Below are positions 25,386-34,722 of a DNA stretch of 64,000 bases, piece by piece. Numbering within the stretch: position 1 is the first letter of the stretch; every line of letters begins with the position of its first letter. This DNA comes from an uncultured Prevotella sp. (lineage in GTDB: Bacteria; Bacteroidota; Bacteroidia; Bacteroidales; Bacteroidaceae). The stretch spans positions 62,001-126,000 of the forward strand of contig OMXK01000001.1 of the NCBI GenBank assembly GCA_900314995.1. Direction: 5' to 3'. Under the pieces are notes generated by a model. The model was not told where the DNA came from. It searched no databases and saw only the letters and a program-made list of their open reading frames with translations. The position numbers were made by a program, and so were the translations under genes.

Positions 25386-26210
25386 TTATAATGAATATAC
25401 TTGTTCTCGTACGAATTGTGCCCATTCCTGTGGGCTCTTGCTCTTGTCGAAAGTCTGCCAGGGAATCGGCTTACCTATCTTTACCTGGAATGACTTATGG
25501 ACATTCTTATACATTTCATCGGCAAGGAAGATCATCGCCAGATTAAAAGGCAGAAACCTGTCACTGAAATTTGCCAGACGGTAGAAGAAGTTAGAGTTCT
25601 GTCCACTGAAATGGATCGGGATGATATCACGCTGGTATTCAACACTTTTCGAAATAAAAGTCTTCGACCAAGGAATATCCCTAATCAAGCCGTTATGGCG
25701 ACGGGAGCAGAGCCCTGCAGGGAACATCAGCATGTGATTGTTGCTCTCGAAGCCTGCCTTGACCATAGCAGGGAAATTTCGACTCTGACTGCCTGTCTTA
25801 TTAATAGGAATACATAATGGTGCAAGTCCCGGCAGGTTCATCAGCAGGTCGTTAACCAGATAACGGAAGCGCCCTTCGAAATGACGCCCGACGATGGCAC
25901 CTAGAGCCACACCGTCCTGCCCGCCCAACGGATGATTGCTGACTAAAGTGTAGAGACGCTTGTCGTCAGCGGCTGGGAGATTCTCCTTACCCTCTATTTC
26001 TAGTTTAATATCCAGATAACTGACACAGGCCTCCAGCCATTCGACACCCGTTTTGTCACGATTTTCCCAGAGGAAAGCATTGATTTCGTCCTGATGGACA
26101 ATGCGTTTCAGCCACCGGACAAGAAAACCTGGCACAAATTTAGCCTTTGCGCCCATCTTATCTTTCAAGACCTTTTCAATGTCAATCGTCTTTTCCGAAA
26201 CATTTGCCAT
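25386..26210 (-). CDS. glsA: O-acyltransferase of glycine lipid synthesis (PlsC-like)
   Basis: 274 residues. A PlsC/LPLAT domain shows the acyl acceptor motif as SNHPLGGQDGVALG (the NHxxxxD equivalent), then PINKTGSQSRNFP and MLMFPAGLCSRR (motif III, in which FPEG is changed to FPAG), with a C-terminal IGKPIPWQTF. The homologous GlsA adds a second acyl chain to the hydroxyl of N-acyl glycine. The gene starts the two-gene unit and has a plausible TATTTTTG promoter 26 bp upstream. The protein has no signal peptide and should sit on the inner face of the cytoplasmic membrane. Confidence 0.85.
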   Translation of the reverse strand: MANVSEKTIDIEKVLKDKMGAKAKFVPGFLVRWLKRIVHQDEINAFLWENRDKTGVEWLEACVSYLDIKLEIEGKENLPAADDKRLYTLVSNHPLGGQDGVALGAIVGRHFEGRFRYLVNDLLMNLPGLAPLCIPINKTGSQSRNFPAMVKAGFESNNHMLMFPAGLCSRRHNGLIRDIPWSKTFISKSVEYQRDIIPIHFSGQNSNFFYRLANFSDRFLPFNLAMIFLADEMYKNVHKSFQVKIGKPIPWQTFDKSKSPQEWAQFVREQVYSL

Positions 26211-26236
26211 TTCTATACACTAATACTAACAATCTG

Positions 26237-26244
26237 CAAAAATA
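26237..26244 (-). promoter_or_regulatory. Possible -7 element of glsAB (TATTTTTG)
   Basis: TATTTTTG on the minus strand, 26 bp upstream of glsA. It matches the consensus but the sequence is very AT-rich, so the match may be by chance. Confidence 0.4.
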
Positions 26245-26421
26245 GCACAAATCTTTCACATTTGAGCAAAAATTAAAGAAAAATGTTCGATTTTAAATGT
26301 ATTTTATACACAAGTGCCCTTTCGTTTGATATTTTTCACTCCAATTTCACTAAAATGTCAGATATATATCAAAAGGCCGAAAGTAGGCCAAATCAATAAA
26401 TAACGTTAAAATTGAAAAAAA

Positions 26422-26447
26422 GTGGGGAATTGTGGTGTGAAGTGGGG
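26422..26447 (+). promoter_or_regulatory. MraZ operator: three GTGGGG-type boxes at 10-bp period
   Basis: GTGGGG at 26422, GTGGTG at 26432 and GTGGGG at 26442 are spaced exactly 10 bp. MraZ is known to bind direct TGGGN-type repeats with this spacing in front of its own gene. The boxes lie 11-36 bp upstream of the -7 element, overlapping the -33 region, so binding should repress the whole dcw cluster. Confidence 0.85.
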
Positions 26448-26457
26448 AATTTTTATC

Positions 26458-26465
26458 TATCTTTG
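26458..26465 (+). promoter_or_regulatory. -7 element of the dcw cluster (TATCTTTG)
   Basis: TATCTTTG, 28 bp upstream of the mraZ ATG at 26494 and directly downstream of the three MraZ boxes. Confidence 0.75.
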
Positions 26466-26493
26466 TAACCGATTTCTATTAAATAAGGTTCGT

Positions 26494-26949
26494 ATGCGTT
26501 TTTTAGGTAACATAGAAGCCAAGACTGACGCGAAGGGAAGAGCTTTCCTGCCAGCCGTTTTCCGCAAGGTGCTGCAAGCATCTGGCGAGGAGAATCTGGT
26601 GCTGCGCAAGGATGTCTTCCAGAAATGCCTGGTGCTCTATCCTGAAAGCGTATGGAACGAAAGACTGGACATGCTGAAGGCTCAACTCCGTCCGTGGAAG
26701 CCAGCCCATCAGCAGATGTTCCGCCAGTTTGTTTCAGAAGCAGAGGTAGTGACCCTCGACGGCAACGGCCGCTTTTTGATATCCAAACGGCTACAGAAAG
26801 TGGCGGAGATCGATCAGGACATCCAGTTTATTGGCATGGACGACACCGTTGAGATCTGGTCACCAAAGAATCTGACACAGACACTAAAGACCGAAGAAGA
26901 GTTCGGAATAGAATTCGAAAACATTATGAACGCCGGCGATGCCCTATGA
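26494..26949 (+). CDS. mraZ: Division/cell wall cluster transcriptional repressor MraZ
   Basis: 151 residues. Start taken at 26494 (MRFLGNIEAKTDAKGRAFLP), the conserved family start downstream of the promoter; a longer frame runs through the operator and is rejected. Two tandem SpoVT/AbrB-like halves are visible, each with a DAKGR/DGNGR turn (near residues 10-20 and 90-100). MraZ forms rings that bind the repeats in front of its own gene. Its stop overlaps the rsmH start (ATGA), so the two are coupled. Confidence 0.95.
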   Translation: MRFLGNIEAKTDAKGRAFLPAVFRKVLQASGEENLVLRKDVFQKCLVLYPESVWNERLDMLKAQLRPWKPAHQQMFRQFVSEAEVVTLDGNGRFLISKRLQKVAEIDQDIQFIGMDDTVEIWSPKNLTQTLKTEEEFGIEFENIMNAGDAL

Positions 26950-27884
26950 TAACGACTGCTGAGACATATCATACTCCAGTACTCCTTCAGGAGAGCATCG
27001 ACGGGCTTGACATCAAGCCCGACGGTGTTTATGTAGACGTAACCTTCGGTGGCGGAGGCCACAGTAAGGAAATCCTGCGGCGTTTGGGCAAGAACGGTCA
27101 TCTGTATGGATTCGACCAGGATGAAGATGCAGAAAAGAACATCCTCGACGACGACAGATTCACGTTTGTAAGAAGCAATTTCAGATATCTCACAAACTGG
27201 ATGCGCTATTACAATGTGGAGCATATCGACGGACTGTTGGCCGATCTCGGTGTTTCCAGTCATCACTTTGACGATGAGACACGCGGTTTCTCTTTCCGCT
27301 TCGAAGCACCGCTCGACATGCGGATGAACAAACGGTCGGGCATGACAGCTGCCGAGATTCTCAACGACTATAGTGAGGAGCAGCTAGCCGACATCTTCTA
27401 TGTCTATGGCGAACTGAAGAATGCCCGGAAGATTGCCTCTGCGGTGGTGAAAGCCCGAGAGGAGAAGCGCATTGAGACAACAGGCGACCTGATGCAGATA
27501 GCCGAAAAATTGTTACAGCGCGAACGCGAGAAGAAAGAAACGGCCAAGTTGTTCCAGGCATTGAGGATTGAAGTCAACCACGAGATGGATGCGCTGAAGG
27601 AGATGCTTAGCGGTGCCTGCGCGACACTCCGGGAAGGCGGAAGGCTCTCCGTGATCACCTATCACTCACTGGAAGACCGTATTGTGAAGAATTTTATGAA
27701 AGCCGGGAATGTCGAGGGTAAGGTAAAGCAGGATTTCTTCGGCCGCACAGAAGCCCCACTCCGTGCCATCAGCAATAAAGTCATCGTGCCCAGCGATGAA
27801 GAGCAGCAGCAGAATCCGCGCAGTCGGAGTGCCAAGCTCAGGGTAGCAGAGAGAATTGACAGCATTAATAGCGAGAACAGATGA
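26946..27884 (+). CDS. rsmH: 16S rRNA (cytosine(1402)-N(4))-methyltransferase
   Basis: 312 residues, normal length. It methylates N4 of C1402 in the ribosomal decoding site using S-adenosylmethionine. Family marks are YHTPVLLQESIDGL, the SAM-binding VDVTFGGGGHSKEIL, DGLLADLGVSSHHFDD, GFSFRFEAPLDMRM and ITYHSLEDRIVKNF. The gene overlaps mraZ at its start and ftsL at its end by 4 bases each. Confidence 0.97.
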   Translation: MITTAETYHTPVLLQESIDGLDIKPDGVYVDVTFGGGGHSKEILRRLGKNGHLYGFDQDEDAEKNILDDDRFTFVRSNFRYLTNWMRYYNVEHIDGLLADLGVSSHHFDDETRGFSFRFEAPLDMRMNKRSGMTAAEILNDYSEEQLADIFYVYGELKNARKIASAVVKAREEKRIETTGDLMQIAEKLLQREREKKETAKLFQALRIEVNHEMDALKEMLSGACATLREGGRLSVITYHSLEDRIVKNFMKAGNVEGKVKQDFFGRTEAPLRAISNKVIVPSDEEQQQNPRSRSAKLRVAERIDSINSENR

Positions 27885-28378
27885 GCAAGAAAGACGATAT
27901 AGAATTTGAGATCCAGGAGACGGTGGCTGAAGAACCTGCTGTTCAGAAGGATGACGAGCAGCGCTTGTTGGAAGAGACTGCCGAGATGAAAGAGCAGGCG
28001 AAGAAGACCATCCAGCTGATCAAGGAGCGGGCCAAGGAAGAAGATCCGAAGCTGACTCCTTCCATGACGCTGCGCACCATCCTCGGTGGCGATTTCCTGA
28101 CTGCCGACATGGTACGTCGCCAGATCTGGCTCTTCGTCCTGATGGTGGTCTTCTGCATCGCCTACGTGGCTATCAGATACCAGTGTCAGCAAGACATGCT
28201 CACTATCGACAAACTGGAGAACGAGTTGCTCGACGCCAAATACAAGGCACTCTCCAGTTCCAGCACACTCACGGAGAAAAGCCGTGAGAGCCATGTGCTC
28301 GAAGCCCTGAAACAGAACAGGGACAGTCTGCTGCATATTTCAGACCAGCCCCCATATATTGTAAATGTACCCGAGTAA
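27881..28378 (+). CDS. ftsL: FtsL-like division protein
   Basis: 165 residues. A charged cytoplasmic N-terminal part of about 80 residues (longer than in Proteobacteria) is followed by one membrane segment at about 87-106 (IWLFVLMVVFCIAYVAIRYQ) and a short periplasmic coiled coil (LTIDKLENELLDAKYKALS). This topology and its position between rsmH and the transpeptidase gene identify the Bacteroidetes FtsL, a partner of FtsQ and FtsB-like proteins at the septum. Sequence similarity to classical FtsL is weak, so the name depends on position. Confidence 0.8.
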   Translation: MSKKDDIEFEIQETVAEEPAVQKDDEQRLLEETAEMKEQAKKTIQLIKERAKEEDPKLTPSMTLRTILGGDFLTADMVRRQIWLFVLMVVFCIAYVAIRYQCQQDMLTIDKLENELLDAKYKALSSSSTLTEKSRESHVLEALKQNRDSLLHISDQPPYIVNVPE

Positions 28379-28387
28379 GAAGACGGA

Positions 28388-30580
28388 ATGAGTAAGTTCA
28401 AGAGTGATAAAGTAATGCCCCGCTACTTCGCCATCGCAGTAGTCCTGACGTTGGTTGGTTTTGCCGTTGTCAGCAAGGCCATGTTCATCATGACTGCCAA
28501 GAAGGACTATTGGACACAGGTGGCCGACCGTCTGAAGCGCGACAGCGTCAGCGTCAAGCCGACACGTGGCAACATCCTCAGCTGCGACGGTCAGCTCATG
28601 GCTAGCAGTCTTCCCGAATACAAGGTCTACATGGACTTCCAGGCAGGTGCCAACGACTCCATAGGCAATCATAAGCGAGACTCCCTCTGGGCAGTGAAGA
28701 TCGACAGTATCTGTTACGAGTTGAACCAGATCTTCCCGTCGAAGTCTGCCGCCGAGTTCAAAGACCATCTGCTGGAAGGCAAGAAGAAAGTACAAAAGAA
28801 CGGTTCCATCGGTGCTCGCCACTGGGCTATCTGGCCGCGGCGCATCGACTACAACACCTTCTGCGAAGTGAAAAAGCTGCCCATCTTCAGAGAACCTGTC
28901 TACAAAGGTGGTTTCCACTACGAGCAGTTCAATTCGCGCCGTCGCCCCTTCGGTTCACTGGCCCAGCGTACCATCGGCGATATGTTCGGAGCCAAGGACA
29001 GCGCCAAATACGGACTCGAGTTATCGTTCGACTCCCTGCTGCGCGGCACCAACGGTCTGATGCATCGCCGAAAGGTGCTCAACAAGTATATGGACATTCC
29101 CGTCTTGAATCCTATTGACGGCTATGACATCGTGACAACCATCGATGTCAGCATGCAGGACCTGGCGGAACGTGCCGTTGTTGAGGAGCTGAAGGAGATT
29201 AACGGTGAAATGGGCGTGGCCATCCTCATGGAGGTGAAGACGGGCGATGTGAAAGCCATCGTCAACATGCAGCGTGGTGCCGACGGTGAATACCGTGAGA
29301 TGGTGAACAATGCCATCAGCTATCGCTGTGAACCTGGTTCGGTATTCAAGGTTGCTTCCTTCCTGGTGGCCCTTGACGATGGTGTGATTCCCCGTGACAC
29401 CAACTTTGTCATCCATACAGGCAGTGGTGTGATGGAGATGCACGGCCGTCCGATGAAAGACCATAACTGGCGTCGCGGTGGTTATCAGGACATCAACGTT
29501 GCACGTGCCTTGGAGGTCAGTTCGAACATCGGTGTCAGTTATGTCATCGACAAATTCTACGGCTCGAATCCCACGAAATATGTACAGGGCCTCTATCGGG
29601 TAGGTATTCATGAGGATCTGAAACTGCCGCTGGTAGGTTATCATCCGCCCTACATCCGTATGCCGGATACGAAGACCACCGATCGTGCCAAATACTGGAG
29701 TAAGACCACCCTGCCCTGGATGAGTATCGGCTACGAGACACAGATTGCCCCCATCAACACGGTGGCTTTCTATAACGCGATTGCCAATAATGGTAAGATG
29801 ATGCAGCCACGCTTTGTGAAACAGCTGCTCAAGGACGGTCAGGTGGTGAAAGAGTTCGAGCCCGTCGTACTGAAAGAGCAGATAGCAAAGCCTCAGACCA
29901 TCAAGATGATGCAAACCATTCTGGAACATGTGGTCAGTCAGGGTCTGGGACGTAAGGCCGGCTCGAAATCATTCAAGGTGGCAGGCAAGACAGGTACTGC
30001 CCAGGTAGCCGACCAGTATGGCAGCTATCACTCCGGCACGACCCGTTACTGGCTGAGCTTTGCCGGTTTCTTCCCTGCCGACGATCCACGCTACACCTGC
30101 ATCGTCTGTCTGAAGAAATCTGGTCTGCCCGCATCCGGTGGCGGCATGAGCGGTGTGGTATTCCATCACATCTCGGAAGGCGTGATGGCCCAGAACCTGA
30201 AACGCAGCGTGGAAGATGCACGCGACACTTCGAAGATCATCATGCCCACTGTCAAAGGCGGTGACATGATTGCAGCCAACTATGTGCTCGACAATCTTGG
30301 CGTGAAGACCAGTCATAACTGGAACGGCTCGTATAGTGAAGGGAATCCCGTATGGGGAAAGGCCACGACACATCCTCACGAAGTGGTACTTGCCCCTGTC
30401 AATACCCAGAAGAGCGTTGTGCCCGATGTCATCGGCATGGGAGCCCGCGATGCTGTCTACCTGCTTGAGAACCGTGGTGTGAAAGCCAAGATCAGAGGCA
30501 GAGGAAAGGTCAAGTCGCAGAGCATCTACTCAGGAACAGCCGTTAAACAGGGTATGGTTTGTGAACTCGTATTAGAATAA
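28388..30580 (+). CDS. ftsI: Septal peptidoglycan transpeptidase (PBP3/FtsI type) with PASTA domain
   Basis: 730 residues. One N-terminal membrane segment (about 12-35), a dimerisation domain, then the penicillin-binding transpeptidase domain with all three motifs: SVFK (nucleophile Ser318), SSN (378-380) and KTG (534-536). A C-terminal PASTA domain (about 665-730; [23 protein letters not shown]) is a normal feature of Bacteroidetes FtsI, unlike E. coli FtsI. It cross-links septal peptidoglycan together with the FtsW glycosyltransferase encoded downstream. Confidence 0.95.
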   Translation: MSKFKSDKVMPRYFAIAVVLTLVGFAVVSKAMFIMTAKKDYWTQVADRLKRDSVSVKPTRGNILSCDGQLMASSLPEYKVYMDFQAGANDSIGNHKRDSLWAVKIDSICYELNQIFPSKSAAEFKDHLLEGKKKVQKNGSIGARHWAIWPRRIDYNTFCEVKKLPIFREPVYKGGFHYEQFNSRRRPFGSLAQRTIGDMFGAKDSAKYGLELSFDSLLRGTNGLMHRRKVLNKYMDIPVLNPIDGYDIVTTIDVSMQDLAERAVVEELKEINGEMGVAILMEVKTGDVKAIVNMQRGADGEYREMVNNAISYRCEPGSVFKVASFLVALDDGVIPRDTNFVIHTGSGVMEMHGRPMKDHNWRRGGYQDINVARALEVSSNIGVSYVIDKFYGSNPTKYVQGLYRVGIHEDLKLPLVGYHPPYIRMPDTKTTDRAKYWSKTTLPWMSIGYETQIAPINTVAFYNAIANNGKMMQPRFVKQLLKDGQVVKEFEPVVLKEQIAKPQTIKMMQTILEHVVSQGLGRKAGSKSFKVAGKTGTAQVADQYGSYHSGTTRYWLSFAGFFPADDPRYTCIVCLKKSGLPASGGGMSGVVFHHISEGVMAQNLKRSVEDARDTSKIIMPTVKGGDMIAANYVLDNLGVKTSHNWNGSYSEGNPVWGKATTHPHEVVLAPVNTQKSVVPDVIGMGARDAVYLLENRGVKAKIRGRGKVKSQSIYSGTAVKQGMVCELVLE

Positions 30581-30602
30581 TATAATAAGGTATAATATAT
30601 AT

Positions 30603-32054
30603 ATGAAACTGAATGAACTGCTTAAACATGTAGAAGTGCTGAACGCACTTGGCGACACAGAGATTGAGATTACTGGTGTGAACATCGACTCGCGCCGCAT
30701 TGAGGCTGGTCATCTGTTTGTGGCAATCCCTGGCACACAGACCGATGGTCACAAGTTTATTCCCAAAGCCATCGAGCAAGGAGCCGTGGCCGTTCTTTGT
30801 GAGTATTTCCCCAATAGGCGTGAACCTGGCGTCACCTATATCGCAGTAGATTCAACTGAAGACTGTGTCGGCGAAGTAGCCACACAGTTCTATGGCGACC
30901 CGTCGAGACAACTGAAGCTGGTAGGCGTTACCGGAACGAATGGCAAGACGACTATCGCCACCTTATTATATAATATGTTCAGGAAGTTCGGCCATAAGTG
31001 CGGACTGCTCTCAACCGTATGCAACTATATTGAAGACGAGGCTATCGCTGCCGACCACACCACACCTGATCCCATCGAGCTGAACCGTCTGCTGGCACAG
31101 ATGGTAGAGGCAGGTTGCGAATATGCGTTTATGGAGTGCAGCAGCCATGCCATCGCCCAGAAGCGTATCGGCGGACTGAAGTTTGCAGGCGGTATCTTCA
31201 CCAACCTGACGCGTGACCACCTGGACTATCACGGCACCTTCGAGAACTATCGTGATGCAAAGAAGGCGTTCTTCGACGGTCTCGACAAAGATGCGTTCGC
31301 CATCATCAACGCCGACGATAAGAACGGGGCTGTGATGGTGCAGAACTGCAAAGCCCAGATCAAGACCTACTCCACCCGCTCGATGGCCGACTTCAAGGCG
31401 AAGATTATTGAGTGCCACTTTGAAGGGATGTACCTCGAGATCAACGGCAAGGAAGTTGGCGTACAGTTTATCGGCAAATTCAATGTGAGCAATCTGCTCG
31501 CAGTATACGGTACAGCCGTCATGCTGGGTAAGCAGCCTGAAGACATACTGCTGATCCTCAGCACCCTGAAGAGTGTAAGCGGACGCCTGGAGCCTATTCG
31601 TTCTCCGGAGGGCTATACGGCTATCGTCGACTATGCCCATACGCCCGATGCCTTGCAGAATGTGCTGAATGCCATCCATGAGGTGCTCGACGGCAAGGGT
31701 TTTGTCATTACAGTCTGCGGAGCCGGTGGCGACCGCGATAAGGGTAAGCGTCCGCTGATGGCTCAGGAAGCCGTGAAACAGAGCGACCGTGTGATTATCA
31801 CCAGCGACAATCCGCGATCCGAGGATCCCGAGGATATCATCAACGACATGCTCGAAGGTCTCGATGCCAAGCAGATGAGGAAGGTCGTCAGTATCGTCGA
31901 CCGTCGTGAAGCTATCCGCACGGCCTGCATGATGGCACAGAAAGGCGACGTGGTGCTCATTGCCGGCAAAGGACATGAGGACTATCAGGAGATTCAGGGT
32001 GTGAAGCACCACTTCGACGACAGGGAAGTGGTCCGCGAGATCTTTGGAAGCTAA
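30603..32054 (+). CDS. murE: UDP-MurNAc-L-Ala-D-Glu:meso-diaminopimelate ligase
   Basis: 483 residues. Mur ligase with the ATP loop GTNGKTT at 111-117 and the central-domain RDHLDYHG motif. The C-terminal domain carries DNPR (402-405), the sequence that binds meso-diaminopimelate rather than lysine. It therefore predicts a DAP-type peptidoglycan stem, as expected for Bacteroidales. It lies 22 bp after ftsI. murF, which would act next, is not in the cluster. Confidence 0.97.
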   Translation: MKLNELLKHVEVLNALGDTEIEITGVNIDSRRIEAGHLFVAIPGTQTDGHKFIPKAIEQGAVAVLCEYFPNRREPGVTYIAVDSTEDCVGEVATQFYGDPSRQLKLVGVTGTNGKTTIATLLYNMFRKFGHKCGLLSTVCNYIEDEAIAADHTTPDPIELNRLLAQMVEAGCEYAFMECSSHAIAQKRIGGLKFAGGIFTNLTRDHLDYHGTFENYRDAKKAFFDGLDKDAFAIINADDKNGAVMVQNCKAQIKTYSTRSMADFKAKIIECHFEGMYLEINGKEVGVQFIGKFNVSNLLAVYGTAVMLGKQPEDILLILSTLKSVSGRLEPIRSPEGYTAIVDYAHTPDALQNVLNAIHEVLDGKGFVITVCGAGGDRDKGKRPLMAQEAVKQSDRVIITSDNPRSEDPEDIINDMLEGLDAKQMRKVVSIVDRREAIRTACMMAQKGDVVLIAGKGHEDYQEIQGVKHHFDDREVVREIFGS

Positions 32055-32087
32055 AGGGAATTAAAGGGAAGTTAAAGGTACAATATT

Positions 32088-33362
32088 ATGCTATACTATT
32101 TTTTCAGGTTCTTAGAGCAGTATAATATACCGGGATCGCACATGTGGTCCTACATTTCCTTCCGTGCCCTGCTGACGCTGATCTTCTCGCTGCTGCTTTC
32201 GGCATGGTTTGGTGAGAAGTTCATCAAGTGGATGAAGCGCAGGAAGATTTTCGAGACTGAGCGCGATCCGAGTATCGACCCCTTTGGTGTCGAGAAGAAG
32301 GGCGTGCCCACCATGGGGGGCATCATCATCATCGTGAGCATCCTGGTTCCCGTCATCTTGTTTGGCCGCATCCGCAACATCTACCTGATCCTGATGATCA
32401 TCACTACAGTATGGCTGGGATTCCTGGGTTTCCTCGACGACTATATCAAGATTTTCCGTCGCAACAAGGACGGCCTGAAAGGAAAATATAAGATTGTCGG
32501 ACAGGTAAGTATCGGTTTCATCGTAGGCCTTACGCTCTGGCTGAGTCCTGATGTGGTGGTACGTGAGAACATCAATGTTAAGCAGCAACCCAACCAGGAG
32601 GTTGTCGTCAAACATAAGACAGAAGCCGTAAAGTCGTTGCAGACCACCATCCCGTTCATCAAGAATCACAACCTGAACTATTCCAATGTGATGGCCTTCT
32701 GCGGGAAGTACAAAGTTGCAGCAGGATGGATGCTCTTCGTGTTCATTACCATCTTCGTCGTGACAGGCATCTCTAACGGCGCCAACCTCAACGATGGCAT
32801 GGATGGCATGTGTGCCGGCAACTCCGCCATCATCGGTGTTGCACTAGGCATTCTGGCCTATGTGTCATCCCACATTGGCTTTGCCTCCTATTTCGACATC
32901 ATGTATATCCCCCACTCCGAGGAACTGGTAGTCTTCCTCTGCGCTTTCGTGGGAGCCATGATCGGATTCCTCTGGTATAATGCCTTTCCCGCACAGATCT
33001 TCATGGGAGACACAGGTTCGCTGACCATCGGCGGTATCATCGGTGTCTGCGCCATCATCATCCACAAGGAGTTGCTGCTGCCTATCCTTTGCGGCATCTT
33101 CTTCGTAGAGAGCCTCAGCGTGATTATCCAGACACAATGGTTCAAGATACAAAAGCGGAAAGGCAAGCGAGTGAGAGTGTTCCGTGCGGCCCCGATCCAC
33201 GATACGTTCCGCAAGCTCGACTCCCAACTGGATCAGACGAGCACCTATATCCTGAAAGGCTGGCCGCACCGCCCGTTCCATGAGTCGAAGATCACCATCC
33301 GTTTCTGGATTACGTCAATCATATTGGCAGCATTGACCATCATAACACTGAAGATGAGATAA
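32088..33362 (+). CDS. mraY: Phospho-N-acetylmuramoyl-pentapeptide transferase
   Basis: 424 residues, about 60 longer than E. coli MraY. About ten membrane segments. The conserved Asp motifs are present: GVPTMGGIIII, FLDDYIKIFRRNKDGL and NDGMDGMCAGN, then the GDTGSLTIGG loop and the HDTFRK motif near the end. It transfers phospho-MurNAc-pentapeptide to undecaprenyl phosphate, giving lipid I at the inner membrane. An inserted periplasmic loop (about residues 165-205) is characteristic of the Bacteroidetes form. Confidence 0.97.
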   Translation: MLYYFFRFLEQYNIPGSHMWSYISFRALLTLIFSLLLSAWFGEKFIKWMKRRKIFETERDPSIDPFGVEKKGVPTMGGIIIIVSILVPVILFGRIRNIYLILMIITTVWLGFLGFLDDYIKIFRRNKDGLKGKYKIVGQVSIGFIVGLTLWLSPDVVVRENINVKQQPNQEVVVKHKTEAVKSLQTTIPFIKNHNLNYSNVMAFCGKYKVAAGWMLFVFITIFVVTGISNGANLNDGMDGMCAGNSAIIGVALGILAYVSSHIGFASYFDIMYIPHSEELVVFLCAFVGAMIGFLWYNAFPAQIFMGDTGSLTIGGIIGVCAIIIHKELLLPILCGIFFVESLSVIIQTQWFKIQKRKGKRVRVFRAAPIHDTFRKLDSQLDQTSTYILKGWPHRPFHESKITIRFWITSIILAALTIITLKMR

Positions 33363-33366
33363 AAAG

Positions 33367-34701
33367 ATGAATAAGAGAATTGTTATATTAGGAGCAGGAG
33401 AGAGCGGTGCAGGAGCTGCCGTCCTCGCCAAGAAGGAAGGCTTCGACGTGTTTGTATCTGACATGTCGAAGATTGCCGACAAATACAAGAAACAGTTAGA
33501 CGACCGCCATATCGAATGGGAAGAAGGCCACCATACTGAAGAGAAGATTCTGAATGCCGACGAAATCATCAAGAGCCCGGGTATCCCCGAGACGGCACCG
33601 ATAGTCAAGAAGGCTGTCGAGAAAGGTATCCACATCATCAGCGAGATAGAATTCGCTGGCCGCTACACCAACTCTAAAATGATCTGCATCACAGGATCAA
33701 ACGGTAAGACCACGACCACCTCGCTGATCTACCACATCTTCAAGGAAGCAGGCTACGATGCAGGTCTGGCCGGCAATATCGGAAACTCGCTGGCACTCCA
33801 GGTGGCCGAGGATCCGCACGAATACTATATCATAGAACTGAGCTCGTTCCAGTTGGACAACATGTACGACTTCCGTGCCGACATCGCCATCCTGCTGAAC
33901 ATCACGCCAGACCACCTCGACCGTTATGGTTTTGAGATGCAGAACTACGTGGATGCCAAGATGCGCATCATCCAGAACCAGACGCCAAAGGATGCCTTCA
34001 TCTACTGGGCCGACGACCCCATCATCAAACGTGAGTTAGAGAAATACGACATTAAGGCTATCCAATATCCTTTTGCCGAACTGAAAGAGAAAGGCGTCAT
34101 CGGCTATATCGAAGAAGGCCAGTACAAGATTGAGAAACCCGAGCCCTTCAACATGGAGCAGGAAAGCCTTAGCCTGACGGGCAAGCACAACATCTACAAC
34201 TCACTCGCAGCCGGCATCGCTTCCGATGTGGCAGGCATTAAGAAAGAGGAGATCCGCAAGAGCCTCAGCGACTTCCCCGGAGTGGAGCACCGTCTGGAGA
34301 AGGTCTGCGTCGTTCGCGGCGTACAGTATATCAACGACTCGAAGGCAACGAACGTCGATGCCTGCTGGTATGCGCTCGAATCGATGAAGACGAAAGTCAT
34401 CCTCATCATCGGCGGCAAGGATAAAGGCAACGACTATGAGCCCATCAAACAGCTTGTCAGGGAGAAGTGCTCAGGCATCGTCTATCTTGGTGCCGACAAC
34501 CAGAAGTTACACGATAACTTCGACAACATGGGCATCCCGGTACGTGACACCCATTCGATGAAGGAATGTATGGAGGCCTGCTACGAGATGGCCAAGCCCG
34601 GCGAGACCGTATTATTGAGTCCCTGCTGTGCTTCATTCGATCTCTTCAAGAACATGGAGGATCGCGGCGAGCAGTTCAAGAAATTGGCAAGAGCACTCTA
34701 A
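33367..34701 (+). CDS. murD: UDP-N-acetylmuramoyl-L-alanine:D-glutamate ligase
   Basis: 444 residues. An N-terminal Rossmann-like UDP-binding domain (RIVILGAGESGAGAAVLAKK), the ATP loop ITGSNGKTTTTSL, the NITPDHLDRY motif, and a C-terminal domain with YINDSKATNVDACWYAL and LIIGGKDKGNDYEP. It adds D-glutamate to UDP-MurNAc-L-alanine in the cytoplasm. It starts 4 bp after the mraY stop. Confidence 0.97.
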   Translation: MNKRIVILGAGESGAGAAVLAKKEGFDVFVSDMSKIADKYKKQLDDRHIEWEEGHHTEEKILNADEIIKSPGIPETAPIVKKAVEKGIHIISEIEFAGRYTNSKMICITGSNGKTTTTSLIYHIFKEAGYDAGLAGNIGNSLALQVAEDPHEYYIIELSSFQLDNMYDFRADIAILLNITPDHLDRYGFEMQNYVDAKMRIIQNQTPKDAFIYWADDPIIKRELEKYDIKAIQYPFAELKEKGVIGYIEEGQYKIEKPEPFNMEQESLSLTGKHNIYNSLAAGIASDVAGIKKEEIRKSLSDFPGVEHRLEKVCVVRGVQYINDSKATNVDACWYALESMKTKVILIIGGKDKGNDYEPIKQLVREKCSGIVYLGADNQKLHDNFDNMGIPVRDTHSMKECMEACYEMAKPGETVLLSPCCASFDLFKNMEDRGEQFKKLARAL

Positions 34702-34722
34702 CATCATAACAAGACAACATTT

